Shown one piece after another: positions 63,697 through 64,000 of a stretch of DNA of 64,000 nt; within the stretch, counting starts at the first letter, position 1, and the number at the start of each line of letters is the position of its first letter. The DNA is from Mitsuaria sp. PDC51. GTDB taxonomy: Bacteria; Pseudomonadota; Gammaproteobacteria; Burkholderiales; Burkholderiaceae_C. The stretch is from assembly GCF_900113225.1 (NCBI RefSeq), contig NZ_FOZE01000001.1:496001-560000 (forward strand), written 5' to 3'. A model generated the notes under the pieces. That model searched no databases. It worked only from the letters and a program-made list of their open reading frames with translations, and was not told the origin of the DNA. The translations under genes and the position numbers were made by a program.

Positions 63697-64000
63697 TCAA
63701 GGGCTGACGGGCGCGTCGAGTTTCAGGCGCAGCGTCGCCAGCGGTTCGGATCCATTCGGGTTGAGGCGCTGGGCGGAGATCAGCTGGTCGCCGAAGCGGC
63801 GTAGGTCCACCTGCCAGCCCAGTTGCTGGAAGCCGGTGCCGTCCGCCGCCCGCGACGGCGCCTGCGGCCAGGGCCGCCCGCGCAGCCAGTCGAACAGGGC
63901 CTGCACGGGCAGCGCCTCGCCGAGCAGCTCCTGCGTCAGCGCGTCGATGTCGTCGTAGGCGCGGTCGCCGTCGGGCGTCTTGACCCAGGCGGAGCCCGGC
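63697..64000 (-). CDS. lolB: Outer-membrane lipoprotein LolB (5' part beyond window)
   Basis: The last 100 residues are present; the start lies outside the right edge. Sequence reads ...GSAWVKTPDGDRAYDDIDALTQELLGEALPVQALFDWLRGRPWPQAPS..., with the LolB-like stretch PVQALFDWLRGRPWP and a C-terminal LATLRLKLDAPVSP. LolB anchors lipoproteins in the outer membrane. Its identification rests on this half plus its position beside ispE, the conserved lolB-ispE order. Confidence 0.85.
   Translation of the reverse strand, partial: PGSAWVKTPDGDRAYDDIDALTQELLGEALPVQALFDWLRGRPWPQAPSRAADGTGFQQLGWQVDLRRFGDQLISAQRLNPNGSEPLATLRLKLDAPVSP

Overview
The window is a GC-rich (about 70 %) chromosomal segment of a betaproteobacterium. 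Several gene orders point to Burkholderiales, most likely a Roseateles/Mitsuaria/Rubrivivax-like member of the Sphaerotilaceae: ABC transporter-bolA-hisG-hisD; lolB-ispE-tRNA-Gln-prs-rplY-pth; and an E. coli-type gshA. This placement is an inference from gene order, base composition and protein character. There is no rRNA, prophage, insertion sequence or CRISPR array. Genes are tightly packed, and many neighbours overlap by one to eleven bases.

Region 1 (1-17.7 kb) is mixed metabolism and regulation: a cyclic-nucleotide-binding FAD oxidoreductase cut by the left edge, a hotdog thioesterase, gshA, a GlxA-type regulator next to an isochorismatase-fold hydrolase, a DUF1415 protein, an M20 amidohydrolase, a Tat-exported ABC binding protein, a molybdopterin oxidoreductase, a lipoprotein metallopeptidase, ACBP, a wax ester synthase/DGAT, a small secreted protein, and a TetR regulator divergent from a two-gene ABC exporter.

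Region 2 (17.8-28.1 kb) holds bolA and the histidine genes hisG, D, C, B, H, A and F, then rsmD, coaD and a ferredoxin. The histidine run is split between hisD and hisC by a chemotaxis receptor and a VapBC-like toxin-antitoxin pair. The toxin overlaps hisC by four bases, and a striking double palindrome lies just upstream of the antitoxin. murA and hisIE, common neighbours in related genomes, are not here.

Region 3 (28.2-38.4 kb) has an alpha-ribazole-phosphatase-like gene with cobS, a REC-DUF3369 protein, a GAF-GGDEF cyclase, an MFS transporter, an orphan amino-acid-type binding protein, an unrecognised secreted protein, a simple-sequence-repeat tract, and a PepSY membrane module of the type linked to siderophore iron.

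Region 4 (38.9-59.15 kb, minus strand) is a very long corrinoid gene train headed by a cobalamin riboswitch: riboswitch-btuB-cobU-btuF-btuC-btuD-cobB-ExbB-like-DUF2149-CobN-like-TonB receptor-cobO-cbiB-cobC-cobQ-cobT. It encodes corrinoid uptake, adenosylation, side-chain amidation and nucleotide-loop assembly, but none of the corrin-ring enzymes. The most interesting part is the four-gene module in the middle. Its CobN-like chelatase has an export signal and a C-terminal membrane anchor, so it should face the periplasm, and it travels with an ExbB/ExbD-like pair and a second TonB-dependent receptor instead of the cytoplasmic CobS/CobT AAA+ partners. A nested palindromic element also sits in frame inside cobB.

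Region 5 (59.2-64 kb) is housekeeping: a Pro/Lys-rich secreted protein, pth, rplY, prs, tRNA-Gln, ispE (with an unusual lower-GC internal insertion) and the 3' part of lolB.
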